Under the pieces are notes generated by a model. The model had not been told where the DNA came from. It saw nothing but the letters and a program-made list of their open reading frames with translations, and did not search any database. DNA of 48,092 nucleotides, taken from the NCBI GenBank assembly GCA_959606905.1, contig CAUHML010000022.1, positions 1-48,092 on the forward strand, given 5' to 3'. Both the position numbers and the translations under genes were made by a program. Position 1 is the first letter of the stretch, and the number at the start of each line of letters is the position of its first letter. Shown in pieces: positions 23,365-32,243 of this stretch. The DNA is from an uncultured Bacteroides sp. Lineage in GTDB: Bacteria; Bacteroidota; Bacteroidia; Bacteroidales; Bacteroidaceae.

Positions 23365-24033
23365 TTAATAATTTCGTTCTCCGAAAATCTTGCTTCCTAC
23401 CCGTACTAAGGTACTTCCTGCAGCAATAGCTTCGTGATAATCGTGTGACATACCCATGGATAATTCCCGGAAAGCGTCCGAATCGGCGAACCAGGTTGTT
23501 TTTATCTCTTTAAAGAGCCTGTCTAGTAAACAAAATTCCCGGTTGATTTGTTCAACATTATCGGTGTTGCTCGCCATTCCCATTAAACCGCAGATACGGA
23601 CATGGGTCAGTTCTTTCCATTCTCCGGTGTTCAGCATATCTTTGCATTCGTCGGGGCTGAAACCAAATTTAGTTTCTTCCTGTGCCACATGGATTTGCAA
23701 CAGGCAGTTGATGATGCGTCCTGCTTTGACAGCTTGCTTGTTGACCTCTGCCAGTAACTTATAAGTGTCAATTCCATGAATCATCGCTACGTATGGTATC
23801 ATGTATTTAATTTTATTACTTTGCAGGTGTCCGATAAAATGCCATTCGATATCTTTGGGCAAACTTTCGTATTTAGCTGTCATTTCCTGCACTTTGCTTT
23901 CTCCAAAAATACGCTGTCCCGCCTGATATGCTTCTTCTATCGCTTCATTGGGATGGAATTTTGAGACAGCAACCAGCCGGACTCCTTGCGGGAGTTCGGC
24001 CAGTACTTGCTTTAAATTTTCAGCAATACTCAT
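23365..24033 (-). CDS. YggS/PLPBP family PLP homeostasis protein
   Basis: A 222-residue single-domain TIM-barrel protein that binds pyridoxal phosphate without enzyme activity and helps balance PLP and amino acids. Marks: LVAVSKFHPNEAI with the PLP lysine at K25, RIFGESKVQEM, EWHFIGHLQSNK, HGIDTYKLLAEVNKQA, LLQIHVAQEETKFGF, and near the C-terminus ELSMGMSHDYHEAIAAGST plus VRVGSKIFGER. All are the usual YggS blocks. It lies between the DUF4494 gene (six bases upstream) and the PyrD-like gene, so these three are probably one transcript. Confidence 0.95.
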   Translation of the reverse strand: MSIAENLKQVLAELPQGVRLVAVSKFHPNEAIEEAYQAGQRIFGESKVQEMTAKYESLPKDIEWHFIGHLQSNKIKYMIPYVAMIHGIDTYKLLAEVNKQAVKAGRIINCLLQIHVAQEETKFGFSPDECKDMLNTGEWKELTHVRICGLMGMASNTDNVEQINREFCLLDRLFKEIKTTWFADSDAFRELSMGMSHDYHEAIAAGSTLVRVGSKIFGERNY

Positions 24034-24039
24034 TGTTGC

Positions 24040-24519
24040 TTATGCTTTTGACGGATCAAACTCCGGTTTGTCATTCGGTCCGGCGCTGTAAGGATATACA
24101 TCCATGAGCGGAGTTTCGGATACCATGCCGATCTGATAGTCTGCCATGGTTCCTTTCATGCCTTCGTCCAGTTTCTTAACTGCATCGCGCAGGTCGGCAG
24201 CCTGTACCAATACCTGTGTGGAAGTCTTTTTCTCTGCACCGCTTTTTTCGTCCAGCGTGATGAAAATAAGTTTGCATTTGAACCAACGGTCGGCACTTTC
24301 TTCGTCGCTGGGGAAAAGTTCGCTATAATTGGCACGTTTAATGTCGGAAACTGTAAATTCTCCGGATATGAATGGAGTCATTTCTTCAATAATTCGTGCT
24401 TCTGCTTCTGTAAAGCTGAGTGCATCAACAAGATATGGTTCGGTAACTTTTTTCTGCATTCCGTTTTCCATTACTTTTTCATAACGAATCTTGCACTCAA
24501 ACCAAGTATGCATTGCCAT
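24040..24519 (-). CDS. DUF4494 family protein
   Basis: A 159-residue soluble protein with a start MAMHTWFECKIRYEKV, a repeat-like second block RWFKCKLIFITLDEKSG, and ALSFTEAEARIIEEM between them. I recognise the pattern as the Bacteroidales DUF4494 family; no function is known. The two WFxCK..I segments (about residues 6 and 78) suggest an internal duplication. It is the first gene of the probable yggS operon and stops six bases before it. No signal peptide or membrane segment is seen. Confidence 0.85.
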   Translation of the reverse strand: MAMHTWFECKIRYEKVMENGMQKKVTEPYLVDALSFTEAEARIIEEMTPFISGEFTVSDIKRANYSELFPSDEESADRWFKCKLIFITLDEKSGAEKKTSTQVLVQAADLRDAVKKLDEGMKGTMADYQIGMVSETPLMDVYPYSAGPNDKPEFDPSKA

Positions 24520-24602
24520 AATTTTCTTCCTTTTTAATTAATTGATTCATGTAAATTGCCTACAAAGATAAACAAAATACCAAAGTAAGTGCCGAAAGAA
24601 TT

Positions 24603-25166
24603 TTATTTTCTTTTATGCAAATTCTTAAGTTCAAAGGAAAGCATGACACGGAATAGTCCGATAATGAGGAAAGTGAAAGAAATCATATAGACCGCGTAGA
24701 GTGCACCTATGGCCGGTTGCCACAATATCAATAAGGAACATATAATGGCAAGGATACCGAAAGCCATGTACCAGCCCCAGTCGCGAGTACCATAACGTTT
24801 CAGGTCGATCGAGTAACCGGTGGAGGAGAAGCCGCGGAACATGAGCCAAAAGGCTATGATAAACGGAATGACTTCCATGCTGACCATGGGATAGGCAATC
24901 AGGTAGATGCCGAGAATAACGTCGATGATTCCTCCCACGATATACCAGCCCCAGCTTGGCACACCTTTTCGATTGCTGACTGCAAAGAGGATTTCCAAGA
25001 TACCGCTTATCAACATGGATATGCTGAATACGATACTTAGAGCTACATAGCTGCTTAAAGGTGCAAACATCAGCCAGAGGGCTACAATAATATACACGAT
25101 TCCCAAGAGAAGAGAAGCCCACCAATTTTTTACTGAGTGTTGAATCTCATTGAATACTGTTTCCAT
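24603..25166 (-). CDS. HdeD/DUF308-type membrane protein
   Basis: A 187-residue protein with six hydrophobic segments arranged as three hairpins; the repeated glycine/tryptophan-rich turns (SWGWYIVGGIIDVILGIYLI, RDWGWYMAFGILAIICSLLI) are the DUF308 repeat (HdeD family). In E. coli HdeD aids acid resistance at high cell density, but the function in Bacteroides is unknown. The N-terminus (METVFNEIQHSVKNWW) is amphipathic. It is divergent from the thiol peroxidase gene with a 139-base intergenic space, in which I find no strong promoter match. Confidence 0.85.
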   Translation of the reverse strand: METVFNEIQHSVKNWWASLLLGIVYIIVALWLMFAPLSSYVALSIVFSISMLISGILEILFAVSNRKGVPSWGWYIVGGIIDVILGIYLIAYPMVSMEVIPFIIAFWLMFRGFSSTGYSIDLKRYGTRDWGWYMAFGILAIICSLLILWQPAIGALYAVYMISFTFLIIGLFRVMLSFELKNLHKRK

Positions 25167-25305
25167 ACGTTTTTATATTTAAAATTGAATACTAGAGTAA
25201 TTTCGTTGTGGAATAACAATTTGAATTTAGAAAAGGTTTTCCGTGAACATATTTCGAGGAATAGTTGTTTTCTATATAAAGTAAATTTTAAAAAAAATAT
25301 GCATT

Positions 25306-25806
25306 ATGGCAACAACAAATTTCAAAGGACAACCGGTGAAACTGATCGGTGAATTTATACAAGTGGGTAAAGTAGCTCCCGATTTTGAGCTGGTAAAAAC
25401 AGATTTATCTTCTTTCTCTCTGAAAGACTTGAATGGTAAAAATGTGATTTTGAATATTTTCCCAAGTTTGGACACAAGTGTATGCGCAACGTCGGTACGC
25501 AAATTTAATAAGATGGCTGCCGGATTGAAAGATACGGTTGTATTGGCTATTTCTAAAGATCTTCCTTTTGCTCACGGTCGTTTCTGCACGACGGAAGGTA
25601 TTGAGAATGTAATTCCATTGTCAGACTTCCGTTTTTCGGATTTTGATGAAAGCTACGGTGTGCGTATGGCGGACGGGCCATTGGCCGGACTTTTGGCACG
25701 TGCAGTGGTGGTGATTGGCAAAAATGGAAAGGTAGCTTATACTGAACTTGTTCCGGAAATCACGCAAGAACCTGATTATGATAAGGCGCTGGCTGCTGTG
25801 AAATGA
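25306..25806 (+). CDS. tpx: Thiol peroxidase (atypical 2-Cys peroxiredoxin)
   Basis: A 166-residue cytoplasmic or periplasm-facing peroxidase that reduces H2O2 and lipid peroxides using thioredoxin. It has the Tpx pattern: MATTNFKGQPVKLIGEFI at the start, GKVAPDFELV, NIFPSLDTSVCATS with peroxidatic C60, and AHGRFCTTEG with resolving C94 (34 residues later, the usual Tpx distance), ending in LARAVVVIGKNGKVAY. There is no signal peptide, so it is cytoplasmic. Upstream is the divergent HdeD-like gene; a hairpin with a T run follows 28 bases after the stop. Confidence 0.97.
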   Translation: MATTNFKGQPVKLIGEFIQVGKVAPDFELVKTDLSSFSLKDLNGKNVILNIFPSLDTSVCATSVRKFNKMAAGLKDTVVLAISKDLPFAHGRFCTTEGIENVIPLSDFRFSDFDESYGVRMADGPLAGLLARAVVVIGKNGKVAYTELVPEITQEPDYDKALAAVK

Positions 25807-25834
25807 TTTTTTAATTTGGAATTATAAGATTTTG

Positions 25835-25904
25835 ACCTAATGAGAACTGGTAGACAGGTCTGGCAGGACACCAGACCTCCATTCTTGTTAGGTTGTGTTT
25901 TTTT
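25835..25904 (+). terminator. Branched terminator-like hairpin before the DUF3078 gene
   Basis: ACCTAA and TTAGGT form the outer stem; an inner perfect 8-base stem (AGGTCTGG 25856-25863 with CCAGACCT 25871-25878) lies within. A run of seven Ts (25898-25904) follows. It can end the tpx transcript. The DUF3078 start is only 20 bases later, so the same structure could act as an attenuator. Confidence 0.65.
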
Positions 25905-25924
25905 ATACACTAAACCTTATTGAC

Positions 25925-26809
25925 ATGAACAAAATAGGAATTTTATTCTTTGCCCTGTCAACTATGGGCATTGGAACTCTTTCGGCTCAAACTGCCGATA
26001 GTACTCAAACTTCTCCCTGGACTAAAGAAGGATTTGCCGGACTGAAACTGACACAGGTTAGTCTGACCAACTGGGCTGCCGGAGGTGATAACTCTGTGGC
26101 CTTTGACTTGCAAGGTACATATCAGATTAATTACAAGAAAGAAAAACATTTATGGACCAATCGTCTGGAATTGGCATACGGACTTAATAAGACTGGGGAA
26201 GATGGTACGAGAAAAGCAAATGATAAGATTTATCTGAATACGAATTACGGTTATTCCATTGCCAAAAATTGGTATGCCAGTGCATTTGCGACATTCCAAA
26301 CTCAATTCTCTCCGGGGTATGACTATTCGGTCAACAAAGATGTTTCAATCTCCGAATTTATGGCTCCCGGTTATTTGACTACCGGTTTGGGATTTACTTA
26401 TGATCCGGGCAAGATATTTACAGTTGTACTATCTCCTGCTTCTTGGCGTGGCACCTTCGTACTAAACGACCGTCTCTCTGATGAGGGGGCTTATGGAGTA
26501 GATCCCGGTAAACATCTGCTATCAGCTTTTGGTGCAAACCTGAAGGGGGAGGTCAAATATGAATTTCTAAAGAATATGACCGTATATTCTCGTCTTGACT
26601 TATATTCCGACTATCTGCATAAACCTCTGAATATAGATGTGAATTGGGAAGTACAAGTAAATATGATTATCAATAAATGGTTCTCAACCACTCTGACTAC
26701 CAATCTGATGTATGATGATGATGTGAAAATAGCTCAGAAAGACGGTACAAAAGGATCACGTGTACAATTCAAAGAGATATTGGGCGTGGGAGTGCAGTTT
26801 AATTTCTAA
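25925..26809 (+). CDS. DUF3078 family outer-membrane-like protein
   Basis: A 294-residue protein with a signal peptide MNKIGILFFALSTMGIGTLSAQ cut after SAQ. The mature part is rich in alternating aromatic beta strands (LTQVSLTNWAAGGDNSVAFD, RLELAYGLNKTGEDG, YSIAKNWYASAFATFQ) and ends in VGVQFNF, an aromatic C-terminus typical of outer-membrane barrels. The WAAGG block followed by SV/AFD is the DUF3078 hallmark. Function is unknown. I took ATG 25925 instead of the earlier 25895, which would put ten residues before the signal peptide. Confidence 0.9.
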   Translation: MNKIGILFFALSTMGIGTLSAQTADSTQTSPWTKEGFAGLKLTQVSLTNWAAGGDNSVAFDLQGTYQINYKKEKHLWTNRLELAYGLNKTGEDGTRKANDKIYLNTNYGYSIAKNWYASAFATFQTQFSPGYDYSVNKDVSISEFMAPGYLTTGLGFTYDPGKIFTVVLSPASWRGTFVLNDRLSDEGAYGVDPGKHLLSAFGANLKGEVKYEFLKNMTVYSRLDLYSDYLHKPLNIDVNWEVQVNMIINKWFSTTLTTNLMYDDDVKIAQKDGTKGSRVQFKEILGVGVQFNF

Positions 26810-26819
26810 TTCAAGTATA

Positions 26820-26862
26820 AATATAAAGCGTAACTACCTGACTGGTAGATGCGCTTTATATT
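26820..26862. terminator. Bidirectional terminator between DUF3078 and DedA genes
   Basis: AATATAAAGCG and CGCTTTATATT form the outer stem, CTACC/GGTAG the inner one; A- and T-rich tracts flank both sides, fitting convergent genes. Confidence 0.8.
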
Positions 26863-26875
26863 TTATATCTACTAC

Positions 26876-27523
26876 TTATTTCTTCTTTTTTTTCAGTCCT
26901 TTGTAAGCGATGAATCCGACAACCAGTATGACAACAGCTATAATGACATAACCGATTTCGTGACTATATTTGGTTGCCATTACATAAACGTCATTGGTTG
27001 TTTTGAGGTCTGTAAACCGATAAATCAGATATCCGAGCACGGCCAATACCGTATTCCATATTCCGGCGCCTAGCGTTGTATAAAGTAGGAAAGGGCCTAA
27101 CTTCATGCCGGCCAATCCGGCAGGAATACTGATAAGCTGACGTACAGCAGGGATGAGACGTCCGAAGAAAGTGGAGGCCGCACCGTGTTTTCTGAAATAT
27201 TCTTCGGCATGGTGCACTTTTTCTTCATCGATAAGACACATATGCCCCAAACGGCTGTTAGCAAATTTGTAAACAATGGGACGCCCTAACCAACGGGCCA
27301 GGTAATAATTGACTAATGCACCGATGTCTGCTCCCACAGTTGCGAATACAATGACTAGAAAGATGTTCATACTGTCGTCTGCCATGGCTTTCCATGCGGC
27401 AGGTGGCACTACGGCCTCAGAGGGAAAGGGAATAAAAGAGCTCTCGATAGCCATAAAGATTGTGACTACCCAATAGTTCAAGTTTTCTAATACCCATTTG
27501 AGAAGTTCTGCTACTGATTCCAT
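26876..27523 (-). CDS. DedA family membrane protein
   Basis: A 215-residue polytopic protein of the DedA/SNARE-associated (VTT) family. Visible are the N-terminal helix with the conserved ESSFIPFPSEAVVPPAA (the first re-entrant motif with Glu and Pro), GADIGALVNYYLARWLGRP, and FFGRLIPAVRQLISIPAGLAGM, the F-x-G-R-x-x-P-x-x-R second motif; the C-terminus is a hydrophobic helix with a lysine tail. Relatives (DedA, UptA) recycle lipid carriers or phospholipids across the inner membrane. It lies alone between the DUF3078 and TPR genes, 19 bases from the latter, so it may be co-transcribed. Confidence 0.93.
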   Translation of the reverse strand: MESVAELLKWVLENLNYWVVTIFMAIESSFIPFPSEAVVPPAAWKAMADDSMNIFLVIVFATVGADIGALVNYYLARWLGRPIVYKFANSRLGHMCLIDEEKVHHAEEYFRKHGAASTFFGRLIPAVRQLISIPAGLAGMKLGPFLLYTTLGAGIWNTVLAVLGYLIYRFTDLKTTNDVYVMATKYSHEIGYVIIAVVILVVGFIAYKGLKKKKK

Positions 27524-27542
27524 TTTTTAAGGGATGAATGAT

Positions 27543-28988
27543 TTAATTTGATTTATTGTTTTCTTTTTCTTCTTTAAGACGTTTCATAATTTCTTTTAAG
27601 ATCGGTTCATCCTCTTTTCTATGGTCCGGACCGTTCAACAACTGCTGAATGGTTTCTTCTCTGAATGGACGTTCGCAATCTTTATTGTATTTGAGGAAAC
27701 CGTCCAGGTCATCGGTCATGATACTGATAACACTCAATCTTTCCGGCAGGTCTTCATATTTCGGATTGATTTTGTAGGCTTTCTCATAATTTTCTTTGGC
27801 CTCGTACATATAATTGTGTTCCGAATAAGCAGTACCGATCATGTACCACATTTCCGGACCGGTACTGGTTTTTGCAGCTTTTTTAAATGCTTGGGTTGCT
27901 TTTTTCTCTATATCTTCCTCTAGGTATACTTTCCCTTCCGTCAGGAAGATAAGGCCTTCGTCCGGATTGATTTCTTTTGCTTTCTTGCATAGCTGGTGAG
28001 CTTCCTTATATCTTCCCATTTTGGCAACGGCATTTGCTTTAGTGGTATAAGTATCTATCAGTAGAATCGAACCGCTGTCTCCGTTTTCCTCAAAAATCCG
28101 GATAACCTGGTTACAACATTCTTCTGTTTTTTCCCAATCTTCTTTGGTAGCATAGGACATCCCCATGAACATATACCCCAATTCGGGGGGGATGGCTTTG
28201 TATTCAATGGCTTTTTCGTAATTCTCGATAGCGCTGTCGGGGTTGTTGAGGTAGAAGAAACTGTGTGCTTTGTAAGCGTAAGCTTCTCCGTATTTATCAT
28301 CGGCAGCCAGTGCGAAATCACAGGTTTCGATAGTTTTGTTTATATCCTCGCTCATGAAATAGCATTTTGCCAGTCCCATCCAGTAAGAAGGGTTATAAGG
28401 AGCGATGTCAATCAACTTGTCAAAGCACTCGATAGCTTCTTTCATGTGTTGCGTTGCTCCCAGATAGTCGGCCTGAAGTACGATAAAGTCTTCTTCTTCG
28501 CCATATTGGTCTTGTCCCTTGTCTATCCATTCTTTCGCGGCTTCCGGATATCCCATATCCATATAAAGATAAACGATCTCGATGATTGAAGCCAGATCGT
28601 CAGTGTCCTCGATTGTATTTATCAGTTGTTGTGCTTCTTCCAGTTTACCTTCATTCAGTAACAGTTCTGCTTTCAGCATTTTTACCTCGGAGTCATACGT
28701 TTCTGTGATACTGTTTGCCACTTCTTTGGCTTTACTTAGTTTTTGAGTATCCAGATAAAGAAAGGCTTGTTCTATCAGTAAGCCAGTGTTGCCGGGGTGC
28801 AGTTGAAGTCCGTAATTAATGACTTCCTGTGCATCGTTGAATTTGCGTTCGGTGGCATACCAATCGGCAATATCAGCGAGCTGGTCGCCATCCAGGTATA
28901 GTTGTCGTTTTTCTGCTTTGGCGGCTTCGTATCTTTGGATGATTTCAGTCAGTTCTTTTTTTGCACTTGGTGAATTTTTTCTCCCCAT
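27543..28988 (-). CDS. Tetratricopeptide-repeat protein
   Basis: A 481-residue soluble protein of tandem TPR helices. The repeat consensus W/A-x2-LG-x3-Y/A-x8-A is visible many times, for example AQEVINYGLQLHPGNTG, AIECFDKLIDIAPYNPSYW, AIENYEKAIEYKAIPPELG and AKENYEKAYKINPKYEDLP, about eleven repeats with the region EMWYMIGTAYSEHNYMYEA near the end. The N-terminus is a charged helix with no signal peptide, so a cytoplasmic scaffold or chaperone-like role is likely. It precedes the DedA gene on the same strand. The role is not known. Confidence 0.88.
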   Translation of the reverse strand: MGRKNSPSAKKELTEIIQRYEAAKAEKRQLYLDGDQLADIADWYATERKFNDAQEVINYGLQLHPGNTGLLIEQAFLYLDTQKLSKAKEVANSITETYDSEVKMLKAELLLNEGKLEEAQQLINTIEDTDDLASIIEIVYLYMDMGYPEAAKEWIDKGQDQYGEEEDFIVLQADYLGATQHMKEAIECFDKLIDIAPYNPSYWMGLAKCYFMSEDINKTIETCDFALAADDKYGEAYAYKAHSFFYLNNPDSAIENYEKAIEYKAIPPELGYMFMGMSYATKEDWEKTEECCNQVIRIFEENGDSGSILLIDTYTTKANAVAKMGRYKEAHQLCKKAKEINPDEGLIFLTEGKVYLEEDIEKKATQAFKKAAKTSTGPEMWYMIGTAYSEHNYMYEAKENYEKAYKINPKYEDLPERLSVISIMTDDLDGFLKYNKDCERPFREETIQQLLNGPDHRKEDEPILKEIMKRLKEEKENNKSN

Positions 28989-29013
28989 TTTATTTTTTTC
29001 TTTTTAATTGCTG

Positions 29014-29067
29014 ACATGGGGCTGCTACAAAAGTTCTTGTTCATTTCCTTTTGACACAGCCCCATGT
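29014..29067. repeat. Long inverted repeat between glnS and the TPR gene
   Basis: ACATGGGGCTG (29014-29024) and CAGCCCCATGT (29057-29067) are perfect 11-base complements; the pairing continues inward through CAAAAG/CTTTTG after a small asymmetry, giving about 18 pairs around a 14-base loop. No T run follows on the minus strand, so it is a poor terminator but could insulate or stabilise transcripts. A shorter hairpin (AAGCC-TGAC-GGCTT) lies close by at 29077-29090. Confidence 0.55.
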
Positions 29068-29092
29068 TATAAAGTAAAGCCTGACGGCTTAG

Positions 29093-30832
29093 TTATTTAT
29101 TGATCTTACCCCACGTGTCTTTTAAACCCACTGTACGGTTGAATATCAGTTTTTCCGGAGTTGAATCTTTGTCAATGTTGAAGTAACCGATTCGTTGGAA
29201 CTGCAAATAGGAGAGTGGAGGCAGGGTTGCTGCAAACTTCTCTATGTAGCAGTTCGGAAGAACTTTCAGTGAATCGGGGTTGATAATATCTTTCATTGCT
29301 TCCAATGCATCACAGTTTTTGGCCTCGCGGATAGCAGCCAGTTCGTCGCGCGGGTTTTCTACTTTCCACAGACGGTCGTACAGACGTACTTCCGCTTGCA
29401 TACAGTGGTTGCAGCTTACCCAGTGAAGTGTTCCTTTCACCTTACGGTTGGCATCCGGCATACCGCTACGGGTATTTGCATCGTATTCACAATAAACTTC
29501 GGTGATGATACCGTTCTCGTCTTTTTTACATCCTGTACATTTTACGATATAGGCATTTTTGAGACGCACTTCCTGTCCCGGTGTCATACGGAAATATTTC
29601 TTGGGAGCATCTTCCATAAAGTCTTCACGTTCCATCCACAGTTCACGGCTAAATTCGATCAGGTGACTTCCTGCTTCCGGATCTTCCGGATTGTTGATAG
29701 CTTCCAGTTCCTCGACCTGTCCTTCCGGGTAGTTGGTAATGATAAGTTTCACCGGATTGATAACGGCGGACACACGGATAGCACGGCTGTTCAGGTCGTC
29801 TCTTACAGAACTTTCGAGCAAAGCGATGTCATTCAGCGCGTCGTAAGTGGTATATCCGATTTTATCAATAAATTTGTGGATAGATTCGGGAGAATAACCG
29901 CGACGGCGGAAACCGCAGATTGTCGGCATACGGGGATCATCCCAGCCGTTTACCAGGCCTTCTTTCACCAGTGTCAGCAAGTTACGCTTACTCATCAGTG
30001 TATAGCTAAGATTCAATTTATTGAATTCCGTTTGACGGGGACGATGGTCGTTCAGGTCTTTCCCTTCTTTCAACCAGTCGATAAAGAGATCGTAAAGCGG
30101 GCGGTGCACAACGAACTCGAGCGTACACAGGGAATGGGTAACTCCTTCGAAGAAGTCACTTTGTCCGTGGGCGAAGTCGTACATCGGATAGGCTTTCCAT
30201 GTGGTGCCTGTGCGGTGGTGCGGGTGTTTTACCACACGATAGATGATCGGATCGCGGAAGTGCATATTGGGATTAGCCATGTCAATCTTTGCACGGAGCA
30301 CCATAGCGCCTTCTTCGATCTCACCGCTATTCATCTTTTTGAAAAGTTCGAGGCTTTCTTCGATAGGACGATTCCGGTACGGACTTTCCACACCCGGTTG
30401 GGTAGGAGTTCCTTTTTGCTGTGCAATCTGTTCGGAAGTCTGCTCATCGATATATGCTTTTCCTTCTTGTATAAGGCGGATAGCGAAGTCCCATAATTGC
30501 TGGAAGTAGTCGGAAGCATAATACTCATTTCCCCATTGGTAACCTAACCATTGGATATCTTCCTTGATAGCTTCTACGTATTCCACATCTTCCTTGGTAG
30601 GGTTTGTGTCGTCGAAACGAAGGTTACATACACCTCCATGTGCTTCTGCAATGCCAAAATCAAGGCAAATAGCTTTGGCATGACCGATGTGAAGGTATCC
30701 GTTAGGCTCGGGCGGGAAGCGCGTCTGCACTTTTCCTCCATTTTTACCTTCTTTCAAATCTTTCTCTACTGCTTGCTCAATAAAGTTCAAGCTTTTCTTT
30801 TCACCTGCTTCTTCGTTTTTTATATCTGTCAT
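29093..30832 (-). CDS. glnS: Glutaminyl-tRNA synthetase
   Basis: A 579-residue class I synthetase that charges tRNA-Gln with glutamine. HIGH motif at 48-51 in RFPPEPNGYLHIGHAKAI, then LRFDDTNPTKEDVEYVEAIK (the Glx-specific block), PMYDFAHGQSDFFEGVTHSL, and the KMSKS counterpart LMSKRNLL in the usual place. The C-terminal anticodon-binding barrels follow (INPVKLIITNYPEGQVEELE and after). I took ATG 30832 (MTDIKNEE), the usual start; the in-frame codon at 30877 would add 15 residues in the promoter region. It is longer than E. coli GlnRS (554 residues). It is divergent from the FecR gene. Confidence 0.97.
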   Translation of the reverse strand: MTDIKNEEAGEKKSLNFIEQAVEKDLKEGKNGGKVQTRFPPEPNGYLHIGHAKAICLDFGIAEAHGGVCNLRFDDTNPTKEDVEYVEAIKEDIQWLGYQWGNEYYASDYFQQLWDFAIRLIQEGKAYIDEQTSEQIAQQKGTPTQPGVESPYRNRPIEESLELFKKMNSGEIEEGAMVLRAKIDMANPNMHFRDPIIYRVVKHPHHRTGTTWKAYPMYDFAHGQSDFFEGVTHSLCTLEFVVHRPLYDLFIDWLKEGKDLNDHRPRQTEFNKLNLSYTLMSKRNLLTLVKEGLVNGWDDPRMPTICGFRRRGYSPESIHKFIDKIGYTTYDALNDIALLESSVRDDLNSRAIRVSAVINPVKLIITNYPEGQVEELEAINNPEDPEAGSHLIEFSRELWMEREDFMEDAPKKYFRMTPGQEVRLKNAYIVKCTGCKKDENGIITEVYCEYDANTRSGMPDANRKVKGTLHWVSCNHCMQAEVRLYDRLWKVENPRDELAAIREAKNCDALEAMKDIINPDSLKVLPNCYIEKFAATLPPLSYLQFQRIGYFNIDKDSTPEKLIFNRTVGLKDTWGKINK

Positions 30833-30985
30833 AACGGTAAGTGTGTTAGCTCTATTTAAGAGCTGCAAAAGTAACAATAAAAAGTGGAAATGAGAAAAAC
30901 GGAGCCATAGAATTAAAAAAAATCCAGAATAATGGAGTAGGTTTTTTTATCCATTCCGTCTTTATTATAAAACGAACTCTAATTT

Positions 30986-32074
30986 ATGCAGAAAAAAGAC
31001 ACTATACAAGATAAAGATAATGAACGTGATCCGTTGATTTCCTATTTCCGGACTTTGGAGAAAGAAGTACCCGAAGCGGATATAGAAAAACGCTGGAATG
31101 CTTTAATGCAAAATGTAAATCGCGAGCCTGTTTCCAAACGACACAGGTATTTGCGAATATATATGTTAGCGGCAGGGGTGGCTGCTTTATTTGCAGGTAT
31201 CGCCTGGGGAACAAAAATATATATGGATCATCATTCACATTCCATAGATACTGCTATTGCATTATTGGAACAATGTACGACTGATACGGTGCAACAGGTG
31301 CTTCTTATCACTCATGCACAGCAACGGATAGAAGTGGATAAAGGCGCCCGTATCAGTTATTCGCAGGAAGGAGAGGCTTCGGTCAATGAGCAGCAAGTGG
31401 AAAGTAAACCGCAAAAGACGGAGTATAACCAATTGATTGTTCCTAAAGGGAAAACATCGCGGTTGATACTGGCTGACGGGACTTCGCTGTATGTAAACGC
31501 TGGTACTAAGGTAGTATATCCTAGTGTGTTTGAGGGTAAATCCCGTGAAATCTATGTAGACGGCGAGATTTTCATTGATGTCAAGAAGGATACTGAAAAA
31601 CCATTTATTGTGAAAACTTCCGGTTTTGATATCCGTGTGACGGGAACTGCTTTCAATGTCGATGCTTACAAAGCAATGCGTGAGGCAGAAGTGGTCTTGG
31701 TGCGTGGCTCTATCATAGTGAAAGATCATGCAAATAAGGAGACTGCCGTAAAACCGAACGAGTTGTTGAAATTATCCGAAGGGGTGGCTAATGTCAAACG
31801 TTCTGTTAATGCGGAAGAATATACGGCATGGACGAAAGGACACTTTCCTTTGGAAGGGCGTGATATGAGTACTATATTGCAACGACTTTCCCTCTATTAT
31901 GGTTGTGAAATTACTTGTGATCCGTCTATCGAAAATTTCCCTTTACAAGGAACGATTGATTTAAGTGTGCCACTGCAAAAGGTTCTTGAAAGAATTTCAA
32001 AAATACACCCTATCGGTATCCGTGCAACTGCTAATGGATATTATTTGTTTATTAACCGAAATACTAATCTTTAA
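30986..32074 (+). CDS. FecR-type anti-sigma factor (first gene of a utilization locus)
   Basis: A 362-residue inner-membrane protein that holds an ECF sigma factor inactive until the SusC-type receptor signals. A cytoplasmic part (1-54) binds sigma; one membrane helix lies at about 55-76 (YLRIYMLAAGVAALFAGIAW); the periplasmic FecR domain spans about 135-250 (LIVPKGKTSRLILADGTSLY, FEGKSREIYVDGEIFIDVKK, FDIRVTGTAFNVDAY), and the C-terminal DUF4974 domain spans about 290-360 (STILQRLSLYYGCEI). The sigma partner is not next to it; the only ECF sigma gene in the window is at the far end of the locus (42376). The susC gene starts 219 bases after the stop codon, beyond a terminator. Confidence 0.93.
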   Translation: MQKKDTIQDKDNERDPLISYFRTLEKEVPEADIEKRWNALMQNVNREPVSKRHRYLRIYMLAAGVAALFAGIAWGTKIYMDHHSHSIDTAIALLEQCTTDTVQQVLLITHAQQRIEVDKGARISYSQEGEASVNEQQVESKPQKTEYNQLIVPKGKTSRLILADGTSLYVNAGTKVVYPSVFEGKSREIYVDGEIFIDVKKDTEKPFIVKTSGFDIRVTGTAFNVDAYKAMREAEVVLVRGSIIVKDHANKETAVKPNELLKLSEGVANVKRSVNAEEYTAWTKGHFPLEGRDMSTILQRLSLYYGCEITCDPSIENFPLQGTIDLSVPLQKVLERISKIHPIGIRATANGYYLFINRNTNL

Positions 32075-32124
32075 AAACACACGATGCCTATGAAAAAGAA
32101 AAAGTAACACTTCACTCAAATTCT

Positions 32125-32170
32125 GGTAGAAGATATAGTCAAAGACTGCTCTACCTTTAATCTTTTAATT
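32125..32170 (+). terminator. Terminator of the fecR transcript
   Basis: GGTAGA (32125-32130) pairs with TCTACC (32150-32155), with inner AGTC/GACT around AAA, followed by a T-rich stretch. It separates fecR from susC, so the two are probably separate transcripts. Confidence 0.6.
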
Positions 32171-32204
32171 TATTTTATTAATCCCTCGTGGTATTTTTCA
32201 TTCA

Positions 32205-32243
32205 AATAAAAAAAGCCCGGATAACCTCACATTATCCGAGCCT
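32205..32243 (-). terminator. Minus-strand terminator of the antisense RNA
   Basis: Minus strand: AGGCTCGGATAA pairs with TTATCCGGGCT (plus-strand arms 32232-32243 and 32214-32224) around a 7-base loop, with one G-T pair, followed by seven Ts (plus-strand A tract ending at 32214). Confidence 0.85.

Noticed and set aside
29396..30496. A 366-residue plus-strand frame
   Set aside because: It is the antisense shadow of glnS; residue content is rich in Phe/His/Cys as expected from the reverse of coding sequence.
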